A DNA stretch of 64,000 bases, from the NCBI GenBank assembly GCA_963842155.1, contig CAWJFP010000035.1, forward strand, positions 1 to 64,000, given 5' to 3'. Position 1 is the stretch's first letter; the number at the start of each line of letters is the position of its first letter. Below, piece after piece: positions 9,865 through 18,757 of the stretch. A program made the position numbers and the translations under genes. This DNA is from CAWJFP01 sp963842155 (lineage in GTDB: Bacteria > Pseudomonadota > Alphaproteobacteria > JACZXZ01). The notes beneath the pieces are model-generated. The model made no database searches, was not told the origin of the DNA, and was given only the letters and a program-made list of their open reading frames with translations.

Positions 9865-11418
9865 ATGGAATCGATTCTCACCATCAGCGGGCTCATCCGC
9901 CATCACGCCGCCGCGCGGCCCGAGCGCGCGGCCATCATCTATGACGACAAGCCGATCTCCTATGGCGAGCTCAACCGGCGCGCCAATCGGGTCGCGAACG
10001 GCCTGCTCGCCGCCGGCGTCAAGCCCGGCGCGCGCATCGCCGTCCTCGACAAGAACCATCCCAGCTTCTTCGAGCTGCTGTTCGGCGCGACCAAGGCGCG
10101 GGCCGTGCTGGTGCCGGTCAATTATCGCTTGGCTCCGCCGGAGATCGCCTTCGTGCTCGACGATGCCAAGGCGGAGATGCTGTTCTACGGCCCCGATTTC
10201 GCCGCCGCCGTGAGCGGGATCAAGGCGGCCCTCCCGAACGTGCGGCATTTCATCGCCATCGCGGGCGAGGGGGACGATTCCTACAGCGCCTGGCGCGACC
10301 GGCAATCGGCCAAGGATCCCGAGCTGCCCGACGATGTGTGGGACGTGGCGATCCAGATGTACACCAGCGGCACGACCGGCCGGCCCAAGGGCGCGCAGCT
10401 CACCAACCATAATCTGCTCTGCCTCTTCCCGCTCTTCGTCGAGCAGGTCGGCGGCTGGCGCGAGGACGACGTGAGCCTGGTGGTGATGCCGCTCTTCCAT
10501 ATCGGCGGCAGCGGCTACGCACTGGTGGCGCTCTATCGCGGCGCCACCGACGTCATGCTGCGCGAGGTGGATCCAAAGGCCATCCTCGCCGCCATCGCCA
10601 AATATCGCGTGACCAAGACCTTCTTCGTGCCCGCTGTGATCCTCTTCCTGCTCAACACGCCGGGCTGCGCCGAGACGGATTTCTCCAGCCTCGAGCTCAT
10701 CGCCTATGGTGCGAGCCCCATCCCGCTCGATCTCCTCAAGCGCGCGCTCGCCGTCTTCCGCTGCGGCTTCGGCCAGGTCTACGGCCTGACCGAGACAACC
10801 GGCGCCATAACCTATCTGGCGCCGGATGAGCATAGCGCCGAGGGTACGCCCAAGATGAAATCCTGCGGCCGGGCCTTCAAGGGCGTCGAGCTTCGCATCC
10901 TCGATGCGAATGGCCGCGAGATGCCGCGCGGCACGGTGGGCGAAGTGGTCTGCCGCACGCCGCAGGTGATGAAGGGCTATTGGAACCAGCCCGAGGCGAC
11001 CAGGCGCTCGATCCGCGACGGCTGGTTCCACAGCGGCGACGCCGGCTACATGGACGAGGAGGGCTATCTCTATATCTACGACCGCGTGAAGGACATGATC
11101 GTCTCGGGCGGCGAGAACATCTATCCCGCCGAGGTGGAGAGCGCGCTTTACGGCCATCCCGCCATCGCCGACGTGGCGGTGATCGGCGTGCCGGACGAGA
11201 CCTGGGGCGAGAGCGTCAAGGCCTGCGTCGTGCTCAAGCCCGGCGCGCAGGCGAGCGCCGAGGAGATCATCGCCTTCGCGCGCGAGCGCATCGGCGGCTT
11301 CAAGCTGCCGCGCACGGTCGATTTCATGAAGGAGCTGCCGCGCAACCCCTCGGGCAAGCTCTTGAAGCGCGTGTTGCGCCAGCCCTATTGGGAGGGCCAG
11401 GAGCGCCAGGTGCATTGA
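9865..11418 (+). CDS. Acyl-CoA synthetase (AMP-forming, long-chain fatty acid CoA ligase type)
   Basis: A 517-residue adenylate-forming enzyme that activates a carboxylic acid as acyl-AMP and transfers it to CoA. All core motifs are present: YTSGTTGRPKGAQLTN (A3 phosphate loop), PLFHIGGSG, YGLTETTGAITYL (A5), GWFHSGDAGYMDEEGYLYI (A7), DRVKDMIVSGGENIYPAEVE (A8 hinge) and PRNPSGKLLKRVLR with the catalytic Lys (A10). It resembles FadD/FadD3-like ligases; chain length is not predictable here. The ATG at 9865 follows GGGGGAGGACG. It is not in an evident operon. Confidence 0.9.
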   Translation: MESILTISGLIRHHAAARPERAAIIYDDKPISYGELNRRANRVANGLLAAGVKPGARIAVLDKNHPSFFELLFGATKARAVLVPVNYRLAPPEIAFVLDDAKAEMLFYGPDFAAAVSGIKAALPNVRHFIAIAGEGDDSYSAWRDRQSAKDPELPDDVWDVAIQMYTSGTTGRPKGAQLTNHNLLCLFPLFVEQVGGWREDDVSLVVMPLFHIGGSGYALVALYRGATDVMLREVDPKAILAAIAKYRVTKTFFVPAVILFLLNTPGCAETDFSSLELIAYGASPIPLDLLKRALAVFRCGFGQVYGLTETTGAITYLAPDEHSAEGTPKMKSCGRAFKGVELRILDANGREMPRGTVGEVVCRTPQVMKGYWNQPEATRRSIRDGWFHSGDAGYMDEEGYLYIYDRVKDMIVSGGENIYPAEVESALYGHPAIADVAVIGVPDETWGESVKACVVLKPGAQASAEEIIAFARERIGGFKLPRTVDFMKELPRNPSGKLLKRVLRQPYWEGQERQVH

Positions 11419-11459
11419 GGCGAGGCGAGAGAGCGCGGACGCGGCTCGGCGGTCTTGTA

Positions 11460-11852
11460 TCAGTCTCGTTTCGGCGAGCACCAAGCCCGGGTTATCGCGC
11501 CGGCGGCCAACGCGGCGGCCGGGAGATGCCGGATTGTCGGCTCTTCCTTCAATTCGGCCACCACCACCTCGATGATTTGTCCGGTCTTGGTGCCGGCCGG
11601 GAGGCAGACATGCAATCCGTTGGCATAGCGAAATGCCTCCAGCTCATCGATGACGCCTTGCAGATAACCGGAGCAGTGCGCGACGCTCAGCGGCGTCTTC
11701 GCTTCGCAGTCGCGCAACAGCTCATTGCCGGTTTCGAACGCGTCGGCCCAAGCGCGGGAGCCGCAGAAGATCGCGGCGGCGATTGCCGCCATGAAAATCG
11801 AAGATCGCACGGATTGCCCCCTTGCCACTCGGTCCTTGATCGTCAAGGACAC
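11460..11852 (-). CDS. Rap1a/Tai-like secreted protein
   Basis: A 130-residue protein with an N-terminal signal peptide (hydrophobic segment about residues 19-36, cleavage near SRAWA). The mature part has the Rap1a/Tai family pattern: FETGNELLRDCE, HCSGYLQGVIDELE, VCLPAGTKTGQIIEVVV, RHLPAAALAAGAI and a terminal AWC. Four Cys suggest two periplasmic disulfides. Family members in Serratia are immunity proteins against type VI secretion effectors. No effector is seen here, so immunity is not implied. It is transcribed divergently from the DUF692 gene, 138 bases away. A shorter start at the second Met (residue 21) is possible. Confidence 0.75.
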   Translation of the reverse strand: MSLTIKDRVARGQSVRSSIFMAAIAAAIFCGSRAWADAFETGNELLRDCEAKTPLSVAHCSGYLQGVIDELEAFRYANGLHVCLPAGTKTGQIIEVVVAELKEEPTIRHLPAAALAAGAITRAWCSPKRD

Positions 11853-11990
11853 TATCCTTCTTGGGCGCCCCAGGTCGAGTCAGCGCTTGGCAGGACCCTC
11901 GAGCCCGGTCGGTGGGTGGGTCGAAACGGGTCCGCACGCATTCGTGATATCATATGAGCTTCCGCCGCAGGGAGACGCGGCTAAATTCGC

Positions 11991-12893
11991 ATGCGTGACA
12001 AGCGGGACGGAGCCATGCGCGGCATGAAAGGCGAGGAGCGCATCAAGGGGGCGATCGCGGGCCAGATCGGCATCGGCCTGCGCGCGCCGCATATGACCGA
12101 GATCGCGGCGAGCCGCCCCGCCATCGGCTGGCTCGAGGTCCATCCGGAGAACTACATGGCCAACGGGCCGGCGCTCGATCGCCTGTTGGCTCTGCGGCGC
12201 GACTATCCCGTGAGCCTGCATGGAGTCGGGCTCTCGCTCGGCAGCGCCGAGGGCGTCGAGCGCGCGCATCTTGCCAAGCTCGGCGCGCTCATCGCGGCGG
12301 TCGAGCCCTTCCTCGTCTCCGAGCATCTCTCCTGGAGCATCGTCGACGGCGCCTATCTCAACGATCTGCTGCCGCTGCCCTATACCGACGAGGCGCTCGC
12401 GGTCGCGAGCCGCAATATCGAGGCCACGCAGGAAGCGCTCGGCCGTTCCATTTTGGTCGAGAACCCCTCGGCCTATCTGCGCTTCCGCCATTCCACCATT
12501 CCCGAGGCGGAATTCCTCGCCGAGCTCGTCCGGCGGACGGGCTGCGGCCTGCTTTGCGACGTGAACAATATTTTCGTGAGCTGCAGCAATTTCGCCGAGG
12601 ACGCCGAGGCCTATCTCGATGCCTTGCCGCCTGCGGCGGTGGGCGAGATCCATCTGGCGGGACATTTCCGCGGCGAGCGCCAGGGACGGAAGCTGTTGAT
12701 CGACGATCATGGCTCGGCCGTCGCGGACGAGGTCTGGGCGCTTTATCGCGGCGCGCTCGCCCGCTTCGGGATGAGGCCGAGCCTCATCGAATGGGATCGC
12801 AACATCCCGCCCTTGCCGGTCCTGCTCGCCCAGGCGAGCGAGGCGGAGCGCATGGCGGCGACGGCGACAGCCGGCGATGTCCGCGCTGCGTGA
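11991..12893 (+). CDS. bufB: DUF692 (MNIO/BufB-type) multinuclear iron enzyme
   Basis: This 300-residue protein belongs to the DUF692 TIM-barrel family, which includes MbnB (methanobactin) and BufB/HvfB (bufferin) enzymes that oxidise Cys residues of a precursor peptide using two or three irons. Likely metal ligands are visible in order: WLEVHPENYM, VSLHGVGLSL, SEHLSW, LVENPSAY, CDVNNIFVS, GEIHLAGH, DDHG and LIEWDRN. The start is uncertain (ATGs at 11991, 12015 and 12024). The end overlaps the next ORF by 17 bases, and that neighbour is DUF2063, the usual partner. No precursor (DUF2282 or Cys-rich) ORF lies upstream. The symbol is by family analogy. Confidence 0.85.
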   Translation: MRDKRDGAMRGMKGEERIKGAIAGQIGIGLRAPHMTEIAASRPAIGWLEVHPENYMANGPALDRLLALRRDYPVSLHGVGLSLGSAEGVERAHLAKLGALIAAVEPFLVSEHLSWSIVDGAYLNDLLPLPYTDEALAVASRNIEATQEALGRSILVENPSAYLRFRHSTIPEAEFLAELVRRTGCGLLCDVNNIFVSCSNFAEDAEAYLDALPPAAVGEIHLAGHFRGERQGRKLLIDDHGSAVADEVWALYRGALARFGMRPSLIEWDRNIPPLPVLLAQASEAERMAATATAGDVRAA

Positions 12894-13671
12894 GCTGCAA
12901 CGGGATTTTCGCCGCGCCCTTCTCGAGGAGGATGAGGCGGCCGTCGCGCGCCTGCTGCGCGAGGACGGCATCGCGTCGGCCGAGCGCCTCGCAGTCTACC
13001 GCAACAATGTCGTGCTCTCGCTCACCGCCGCCCTGAAGGACGTGTTTCCCGCGACCTGCCGCCTGGTGGATGGGCGCTTCTTCGATTACGCCGCGCGGAA
13101 TTTCCTGCGGGCCCATCCGCCGGAGGAGGCCTGCCTCGGGCTCTATGGCGCACGCCTGCCCGAGTTCCTGGCCGGCTTCCCGCCCGCGATGCCGCTCGTC
13201 TATCTAGCCGACGTGGCACGGCTCGAATGGCTCATGCATCGCGCGGCAGAGGCTCCCGAGCGAGCGCCGCTCGGGCCCGAGGCGATGGGCGGCACGGCGC
13301 CCGAGGACACGCCGCGCTTGCGCTTCGCGCTGAAGCCCGCGCTCGGCCATCTGGAATCGCCTTGGCCGATCGACCGTATCTGGCGCGCCAACCGCGCGGA
13401 ATCGCGTGAAACGGCGCCGACCAGCGAAGCGCCGATCGATCTCGCCGAGGGCGGCGTCAGGCTCGAGATCGACCGCCAAGGCGAGGCGGTGGTGATGCGC
13501 AGGCTCGCGGCGGCCGACTTGGCCTTCCGCCGGGCGCTTGGCGCGGCCGAGCCGCTCGAGCAGGCGGCGGAGGCGGCGTTCGAGATCGATGAGGGCTTCG
13601 ATCTCGCCGCCGCGCTGGCCGGGCTGTTCCGGGAAAATCTCGTCGTCGCGGTGACGCTCGCCGGCGCGTAA
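12877..13671 (+). CDS. bufC: DUF2063 (BufC/HvfC-like) partner protein
   Basis: A 264-residue DUF2063 protein. The N-terminal DNA-binding-like/helical domain contains LQRDFRRALLEED and ERLAVYRNNVVLSLTAAL; VFPATCRLVDGRFFDYAARN and FLRAHPPEEACLGLYG follow, all typical of the family. In methanobactin and bufferin systems this partner binds the precursor and presents it to the iron enzyme. The ORF starts inside the end of bufB, so the two are translationally coupled. The C-terminal half (about 150-264) is less conserved and Ala/Glu-rich. No DoxX (BufD) follows; the operon ends at repeat copy B. Confidence 0.82.
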   Translation: MSALRELQRDFRRALLEEDEAAVARLLREDGIASAERLAVYRNNVVLSLTAALKDVFPATCRLVDGRFFDYAARNFLRAHPPEEACLGLYGARLPEFLAGFPPAMPLVYLADVARLEWLMHRAAEAPERAPLGPEAMGGTAPEDTPRLRFALKPALGHLESPWPIDRIWRANRAESRETAPTSEAPIDLAEGGVRLEIDRQGEAVVMRRLAAADLAFRRALGAAEPLEQAAEAAFEIDEGFDLAAALAGLFRENLVVAVTLAGA

Positions 13672-13712
13672 GCGGCTATGGCGTCTTCGGGTCGCCCGAT
13701 CCAAGGCCCCCG

Positions 13713-13840
13713 CCGTCATCGCCGGCTTTTGTGCCGGCGATCCACGGCTTCCTTTCGTGTTGAAGAAAGACGTGGACCACCGGGACGTGAAGCTTGTCCT
13801 CGGGCCGGCCAAAGGCCGGACCCGGAGGCCCGGTGGTGAC
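13713..13840. repeat. Dispersed intergenic palindromic element, copy B
   Basis: The element starts GTCATCGCCGGC...GCCGGCGATCCACGG, has AAGAAAGACGTGGA in the centre, a strong internal hairpin GGGCCGGCC-AAA-GGCCGGACCC, and ends CCCGGTGGTGAC followed by a T run. The layout parallels copy A. It sits between the convergent bufC and hypothetical genes and may act as a bidirectional transcript end. Confidence 0.7.
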
Positions 13841-13884
13841 GATTTTTTGCTGCAGAAGCGCGATTCGGTTCGATCGGAGCCTTG

Positions 13885-14475
13885 CTAAGGCAGGATGACG
13901 CCCGCAAGCTGGCTATGGATGGTGCTGTCGAAGACGCCGTTGAGCGAATGGAGGGCGTCGGAGACGAGCAGATATTGCTGGCGCGCGATGTCGGGCCCCG
14001 CCACGTCGTTGGTGATCGAGCGCGTGGCGCTCGCCTCGGCCGTCACGCTGCCGCGGCTCGCGTTGTCGGGCGTGTAGAACTCCAGACGCAGGGCGATATG
14101 CGCATCGAAACGCACTGGAGGCTGCGCGGGCGGGGCCATGTTCGCCGGCGTCTGCAAGGGCACCTCGACGATGCTGGCATCGGTGATGACAAGCCGCGCG
14201 ACCCCTTGCGGTCCCGCCGGGATGAGGTGCGCCCTGGCCCATCGATCGGCCGCGTCGAGCAGGGTGCGCGGCACTACCGCTTCGATATGGGGCGGGCTGC
14301 GCGTGGGGACATATTGGTTGACGATCTCGAGCTTTGCCACGTCGAGCCTGATGGGCTGCGCCGCGGTCCAATCGATATCGGGAAACTGGCCGACCTCGGG
14401 CGGGGCGGCGGCAAAGGCGAAGGCGGGCAGGAACAGAAGAAAGGCCGCAAAACCGAGAGGTTTGAGCAGGGTCAT
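13885..14475 (-). CDS. Hypothetical secreted protein
   Basis: This 196-residue protein begins MTLLKPLGFAAFLLFLPAFA, a clear Sec signal peptide ending near AFAAA. The mature domain alternates short beta-rich segments (for example RLVITDASIVEVPLQ and FDAHIALRLEFYTPD) and ends HSQLAGVILP. No catalytic motif or lipobox is visible, so it is predicted to be periplasmic and soluble. I do not recognise the family beyond likely conservation among alphaproteobacteria. A start four residues upstream (14487) is equally open. It lies 57 bases downstream of hslO on the same strand and could be the last gene of the arg-hslO operon. Confidence 0.65.
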   Translation of the reverse strand: MTLLKPLGFAAFLLFLPAFAFAAAPPEVGQFPDIDWTAAQPIRLDVAKLEIVNQYVPTRSPPHIEAVVPRTLLDAADRWARAHLIPAGPQGVARLVITDASIVEVPLQTPANMAPPAQPPVRFDAHIALRLEFYTPDNASRGSVTAEASATRSITNDVAGPDIARQQYLLVSDALHSLNGVFDSTIHSQLAGVILP

Positions 14476-14531
14476 GTCGGACTCCATCGCTGAAGCCCCC
14501 CGGGCCTATATGTGGGCCGGGCTGTGACCGT

Positions 14532-15500
14532 TCAAGGCGCCAGCGCCGCCGCCAGCGCCGCCTCGTCGAAGTCATATTCGCGCATGCAGAACTGGCAGGT
14601 GACAGTGACGCGCCCCTCGACCTTCATCTCCTCGAGCTCCGCCGGCGAGAGGGCGCGCAGCACGCGCACCACGCGCTCGCGCGAGCAGCGGCAGCCGGCG
14701 CGCAAGCGGCGCTGGCGGAAGACGCGCACCCCGTCTTCGTGGAAGAGGCGGTAGAGCAGCTCATGGGCGCCGAGCCCGGGATCGAGCATCTCTTCGGTCG
14801 TGGCGCTGGCCATGAGGATGAGGGAGCGGCGCCAGCTCTCTTCCTGCGCATCGAGCGCGCCCGTCTCCGCGACGGCGCCGGCCTCCCCGCCTTCGAGCGG
14901 CAGACGCTGGATCATGATGCCCGCGGCGCGCCAGGGCCCCGGCGCCTCGGCCGGCCCGCTGCGTCCGACGGCGAGCTTGAACACCGCGTCGAGCTGCTCC
15001 GACTGGCGGAAATAATGATGGATGCAGTCGGCGAGCTCGGCGCCCTGCAGCTCGACGATGCCCTGATAGCGCTCCGTCTCGGGCCCCTGATCGACGGTGA
15101 AGGCGAGATAGCCCGAGCCGAGCAGCCGCGGCACGGCGCCGAGCGCGCCATGGCGCTCGGCCGCCTCGCGCTCGGCCGAGGCGAGGCGCTCCTCGTCATA
15201 GCGGGCATAGCCGCGGACCTCGCCCCCGCTGGTGACGTCGGCGACCAGCATGCGCACAGGCCCGTCGCCCTTGGTCTGCAGCGAGAAGACGCCGTCATAT
15301 TTGAAGGTGCCGGCGAAGGTCGCCGCGAGCGCCAACGCCTGGCCCAAGAGCGTCGCGACCGGCGCGGGATAGTCGTGGCGGGAGAGCACCTCGTCCACCA
15401 GCGGCCCGAGCCGCACCAGCCGGCCGCGGATCGCCGGCGCCTCGATCTGGAAGGGCTGGACGAGGTCGTCCCCGCCGCCCGGCCGCAGCGCGCCACTCAC
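14532..15500 (-). CDS. hslO: Hsp33 family redox-regulated chaperone
   Basis: Hsp33 is a holdase switched on when its zinc-binding cysteines are oxidised. The 322-residue product contains the N-terminal core (PFQIEAPAIRGRLVRLGPLV), HHYFRQSEQ, and the C-terminal zinc switch: CRCSRERVVRVL (CxC) and VTCQFCMREYDF (CxxC). I place the start at a GTG at 15500, which overlaps the argF stop as GTGA. The longer open frame upstream runs inside argF and is spurious. The argD-argF-hslO order is characteristic of Alphaproteobacteria. Confidence 0.92.
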   Translation of the reverse strand: MSGALRPGGGDDLVQPFQIEAPAIRGRLVRLGPLVDEVLSRHDYPAPVATLLGQALALAATFAGTFKYDGVFSLQTKGDGPVRMLVADVTSGGEVRGYARYDEERLASAEREAAERHGALGAVPRLLGSGYLAFTVDQGPETERYQGIVELQGAELADCIHHYFRQSEQLDAVFKLAVGRSGPAEAPGPWRAAGIMIQRLPLEGGEAGAVAETGALDAQEESWRRSLILMASATTEEMLDPGLGAHELLYRLFHEDGVRVFRQRRLRAGCRCSRERVVRVLRALSPAELEEMKVEGRVTVTCQFCMREYDFDEAALAAALAP

Positions 15501-16456
15501 CCCAGGCACCAGACGAGGATGCCCTGTTGGGCCGGCAGGCGATTCGCCGCCTCGTCCCAGACCACCGACTGCGGCCCGTCGATCACCGCGTCCGTGACCT
15601 CCTCGCCGCGATGGGCCGGCAGGCAATGCATGAAAATGGCGTTCGGCTTGGCCAGAGCCATGATGCGCTCGTTCACCTGGTAGGGCGGCAGCAGCGCTTG
15701 GCGCGTCCCCGCCTCCTTCTCGCCCATCGAGACCCAAGCATCGGTGACGACGCAATCGGCGCCGCGCACCGCCGCCTCGATCTCGTCGGTGATGAGGACG
15801 TCGCCGCCCTCCTTGCGCGCCCATTCCACCACCCGGCGCGGCGGCCCCAGCTCCTTGGGGCAGGCGAGCCTCAAGGTGAAGCCGAAGCGCGCCGCGGCAT
15901 GCAGCCAGGAGGTCGCCATATTGTTGCCGTCGCCCGCCCAGGCGACGACCTTGCCGGCGATAGGCCCGCGATGCTGCTCGAAGGTCATCACGTCGGCCAT
16001 GAGCTGGCAGGGATGGGTGCGGTCGGTGAGCCCGTTGATCACCGGCACGCTGGCGTGATCGGCGAGCTCGTGCAGCTTCTCCTCGCGCGTCGTGCGCAGC
16101 ATGATCGCGTCGACATAGCGCGAGAGGACGCGCGCCGTGTCGGCCACGGTCTCGCCGCGGCCGAGCTGCATGCCGTCGCGCTCCAGCACCACCACCTCGC
16201 CGCCGAGCTCGCGCATGCCGACCTCGAAGGAGACGCGGGTGCGGGTCGAGGGCTTCTCGAACAGCATGGCGAGGGTCTTGCCGCGCAAGGGTTGTCCGGC
16301 CTGCCCGTCGCCCCGCCCGAAGGCCTTGCCCAGCTCGAGGATGCGCCGCAGCGTCGGGCCGTCGAAACGGTCGAGATCGAGGAAATGGCGCGGCTGGTTG
16401 GCGCGCGGCTCCCTCGCCCCTCGCGGGCGGGAACTAAAATTTGGGCTCTTGGCCAT
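15497..16456 (-). CDS. argF: Ornithine carbamoyltransferase
   Basis: Converts ornithine and carbamoyl phosphate to citrulline in arginine synthesis. The 319-residue protein carries the carbamoyl-phosphate site EKPSTRTRVSFEVG, the THPCQLMADVMT motif, and the ornithine-site HCLPAHRGEE near the C-terminus. The first ~20 residues are a basic, poorly conserved extension ahead of HFLDLDRFD. It is preceded 15 bases upstream by argD and overlaps hslO at its 3' end, so the three form one operon. Confidence 0.96.
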   Translation of the reverse strand: MAKSPNFSSRPRGAREPRANQPRHFLDLDRFDGPTLRRILELGKAFGRGDGQAGQPLRGKTLAMLFEKPSTRTRVSFEVGMRELGGEVVVLERDGMQLGRGETVADTARVLSRYVDAIMLRTTREEKLHELADHASVPVINGLTDRTHPCQLMADVMTFEQHRGPIAGKVVAWAGDGNNMATSWLHAAARFGFTLRLACPKELGPPRRVVEWARKEGGDVLITDEIEAAVRGADCVVTDAWVSMGEKEAGTRQALLPPYQVNERIMALAKPNAIFMHCLPAHRGEEVTDAVIDGPQSVVWDEAANRLPAQQGILVWCLG

Positions 16457-16471
16457 GACCGGACTCCGGCC

Positions 16472-17659
16472 TCACGCCCGCGCGGGCGCCACCGCCGCCG
16501 CGGTCTTCGCGAGGATGGCGAAGGCCTCGTCGAAATGGCGCTCCTCGACGATGAGGGGCGGCAGCAGCCGGATGACGTTGTCGCCGGCGCCGACCGTGAG
16601 CAGTCCCGCCTCGCGCAGTTTGGCGACCATGTCGGCGCTCGCGATCGGCTCCGCGCATCGCAAGCCGCGCATGAGGCCCATGCCGCGCACATCCTCATAG
16701 ACGTGGGGATGGGCGCGGACGAGCGCCTCGAGCCGCGCGCCGAAGCGCTCGCCCTTGGCGGCGACGTCCGCGAGGAAGCCGTCCGCCAGCAGCAAATCGA
16801 GCGCCGCGTTGCCGACCGCCATGGCGAGGGGGTTGCCCCCGAAGGTCGAGCCGTGGGTGCCGGCGGTCATGCCGACCGCCGCCTTCTCGGTCGCGAGCAG
16901 CGCGCCCACGGGGAAGCCGCCGGCAAGCGCCTTGGCGGTCGACAACAGGTCCGGCGCGATGCCGCTCCATTGATGGGCGAAGAGCTTGCCGGTGCGGCCC
17001 ATGCCGCATTGCACCTCGTCCATGAAGAGCAGCAGGCCGAACTCGTCGCAGACGGCGCGCAGCCCGCGCAGGAAATCGACGGAGCCGACCCTGAGCCCGC
17101 CCTCGCCCTGCACCGGCTCGACCAGGATGGCGGCGGTCTCCGGTGTCACCGCGTCGCGCAGCTCGTTGAGGTTCTCGTAGGCGACATGGTCGAAGCCGTC
17201 CACCACGGGATCGAAGCCCTTGAGATGCTTTTCCTGCCCGCCCGCCGCGATGGTGGCGAGCGTGCGGCCGTGAAAGCCGTTATGGAAGCAGATCACCCGG
17301 TAGCGCTCGGGATGACCGGTGTCGTCGTGATATTTGCGCACGAGCTTGAGGCCGCCCTCGATCGCCTCGGCGCCGGAGTTGCAAAAGAAAACCGTGTCGG
17401 CGAAGCTGTGGGCGACCAGCCGCTCGGCCAGGCGCCGCTGCGCCGGGATCTCGTAGATGTTGGAGCAGTGCCAGAGCTTCTTGCCCTGCTCGACCAGCGC
17501 CGCCACGAGATGAGGATGCGAATGGCCGAGACCGGTCACCGCGATGCCGCTGCCGAAATCGAGATAGCGTCGCCCGTCGGTCGCGTAGAGATACGCCCCC
17601 TCGCCCCGCTCGAATGCGATGTTGCACCGGTTGTAGGTCGGCATCAGGGCAGGAATCAC
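16472..17659 (-). CDS. argD: Acetylornithine/succinyldiaminopimelate aminotransferase family, probably ArgD
   Basis: A PLP-dependent class III aminotransferase that makes N-acetylornithine in arginine synthesis and often serves lysine synthesis too. Starting at a GTG at 17659, with GGAG six bases upstream, the product is 395 residues, the standard ArgD length; MPTYNRCNIAFERGEGAYLY follows the start. Motifs include FFCNSGAEAIEGGLKL, FLDEVQ-type LLFMDEVQCGMGRTG, and the PLP lysine in LLSTAKALAGGFPVGA. The operon with argF supports ArgD over ornithine or GABA transaminases. Confidence 0.94.
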   Translation of the reverse strand: MIPALMPTYNRCNIAFERGEGAYLYATDGRRYLDFGSGIAVTGLGHSHPHLVAALVEQGKKLWHCSNIYEIPAQRRLAERLVAHSFADTVFFCNSGAEAIEGGLKLVRKYHDDTGHPERYRVICFHNGFHGRTLATIAAGGQEKHLKGFDPVVDGFDHVAYENLNELRDAVTPETAAILVEPVQGEGGLRVGSVDFLRGLRAVCDEFGLLLFMDEVQCGMGRTGKLFAHQWSGIAPDLLSTAKALAGGFPVGALLATEKAAVGMTAGTHGSTFGGNPLAMAVGNAALDLLLADGFLADVAAKGERFGARLEALVRAHPHVYEDVRGMGLMRGLRCAEPIASADMVAKLREAGLLTVGAGDNVIRLLPPLIVEERHFDEAFAILAKTAAAVAPARA

Positions 17660-17749
17660 GGCAGGCTCCGCTCGACGGGATCGGCTCAATCGGGACTATA
17701 TTGGGGCAACGAAAGCCGGTGAGTATTGTGGAGGCCCCAGCCATAGTCA

Positions 17750-18718
17750 ATGCCGCAGGCCGCGCGATCCCTTCATAGATGCGTGCTCGCCGCGCGCCTG
17801 ATCATGCCGGGCGCGCTCGCGCTCTTTGCGCTTCTCGGCCCGGCCTGGTCGGGGGAGCCGGCACGCGAGCCCCTCGCCGTCACCGAGGTGGCTTCCGGCA
17901 TCTTCGTCCGCCACGGCGTGAACGAGGACGCCACGGCGGCGAACGACGATGCCATCGCCAATATCGGCTTCATCGTCGGCGACGCCGCGGTGGCCGTGAT
18001 CGATCCCGGCGGCAGCCTCGAGGACGGCGAGCGGCTGCGCGCCGCCGTCCGCGCCAAGACCGACCGGCCGATCCGCTACGTCATCATGACGCATGTCCAT
18101 CCCGACCATGTGTTCGGCGCCGCCGCCTTCGAGGCGGACCATCCGACTTATGTAGGCCATGCGCGTCTTCCCGGCGCCCTCGGCGAGCGGGGCGAGTATT
18201 ACCGCAAGCGCCTGGGCGAGATTCTCGGCCCCGCACGGGCCGGGACGGTCGTCGTCCCGACGCTTCTCGTGGCCGACAAGCTCGCGCTGGATTTGGGCGA
18301 CAGGGTCATCGAGCTCGAGGCCCATGGGCCGGCCCATACCGACAACGATCTCACCGTCTTCGACCGCAAGACCGGCACGCTCTGGGCGGCCGATCTGCTG
18401 TTCGTCGGCCGCATTCCGGTGATCGACGGCAGCCTTCTGGGATGGCTCAAGGAGCTCAAGGGTTTGGAGGCGATCCCGGCCGCCCGCGCCGTGCCCGGTC
18501 ACGGCCCGGTCTCGGTCCCCTGGCCGGCTGGCGCCGCCGACGAGAAGCGCTATTTTACGCTTCTTGCGCAGGAAATACGCGCTATCCTGGCCAAGGGCGG
18601 CGATATCGAGAGCGCCGTCGAGACGGTGGGGCAGAGCGAGCGGGACAAATGGGATTTGTTCGAAGACTATAATGGGCGCAATGTGACCGCGGCCTTCAAG
18701 GAGCTGGAGTGGGAATAG
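17750..18718 (+). CDS. Quinoprotein relay system zinc metallohydrolase (metallo-beta-lactamase fold)
   Basis: A 322-residue secreted MBL-fold hydrolase. A signal peptide covers about residues 12-36 (hydrophobic LIMPGALALFALLGPAW). The zinc motif is MTHVHPDHVFGAAAF, with further ligands expected in HARLPG, AHGPAHTDNDL and VPGHGPVS. I recognise the SoxH-related subtype that occurs next to PQQ-dependent dehydrogenases (quinoprotein relay system zinc metallohydrolase 2). The two following genes belong to the same system, which supports the call. Its reaction is unknown. It is transcribed divergently from argD. Confidence 0.75.
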   Translation: MPQAARSLHRCVLAARLIMPGALALFALLGPAWSGEPAREPLAVTEVASGIFVRHGVNEDATAANDDAIANIGFIVGDAAVAVIDPGGSLEDGERLRAAVRAKTDRPIRYVIMTHVHPDHVFGAAAFEADHPTYVGHARLPGALGERGEYYRKRLGEILGPARAGTVVVPTLLVADKLALDLGDRVIELEAHGPAHTDNDLTVFDRKTGTLWAADLLFVGRIPVIDGSLLGWLKELKGLEAIPAARAVPGHGPVSVPWPAGAADEKRYFTLLAQEIRAILAKGGDIESAVETVGQSERDKWDLFEDYNGRNVTAAFKELEWE

Positions 18719-18757
18719 GCTCCGCGAAAGGCCGGCGCAGCACGGGAGAGATGCCTG

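Noticed and set aside
11954..11998. Mini-ORF MSFRRRETRLNSHA before bufB considered as RiPP precursor
   Set aside because: It contains no Cys, has only 14 residues and no core-like region; more likely chance.
15527..17722. 731-codon open frame on the plus strand opposite argF-argD
   Set aside because: Shadow of the arginine genes; no ribosome site or conserved segment.
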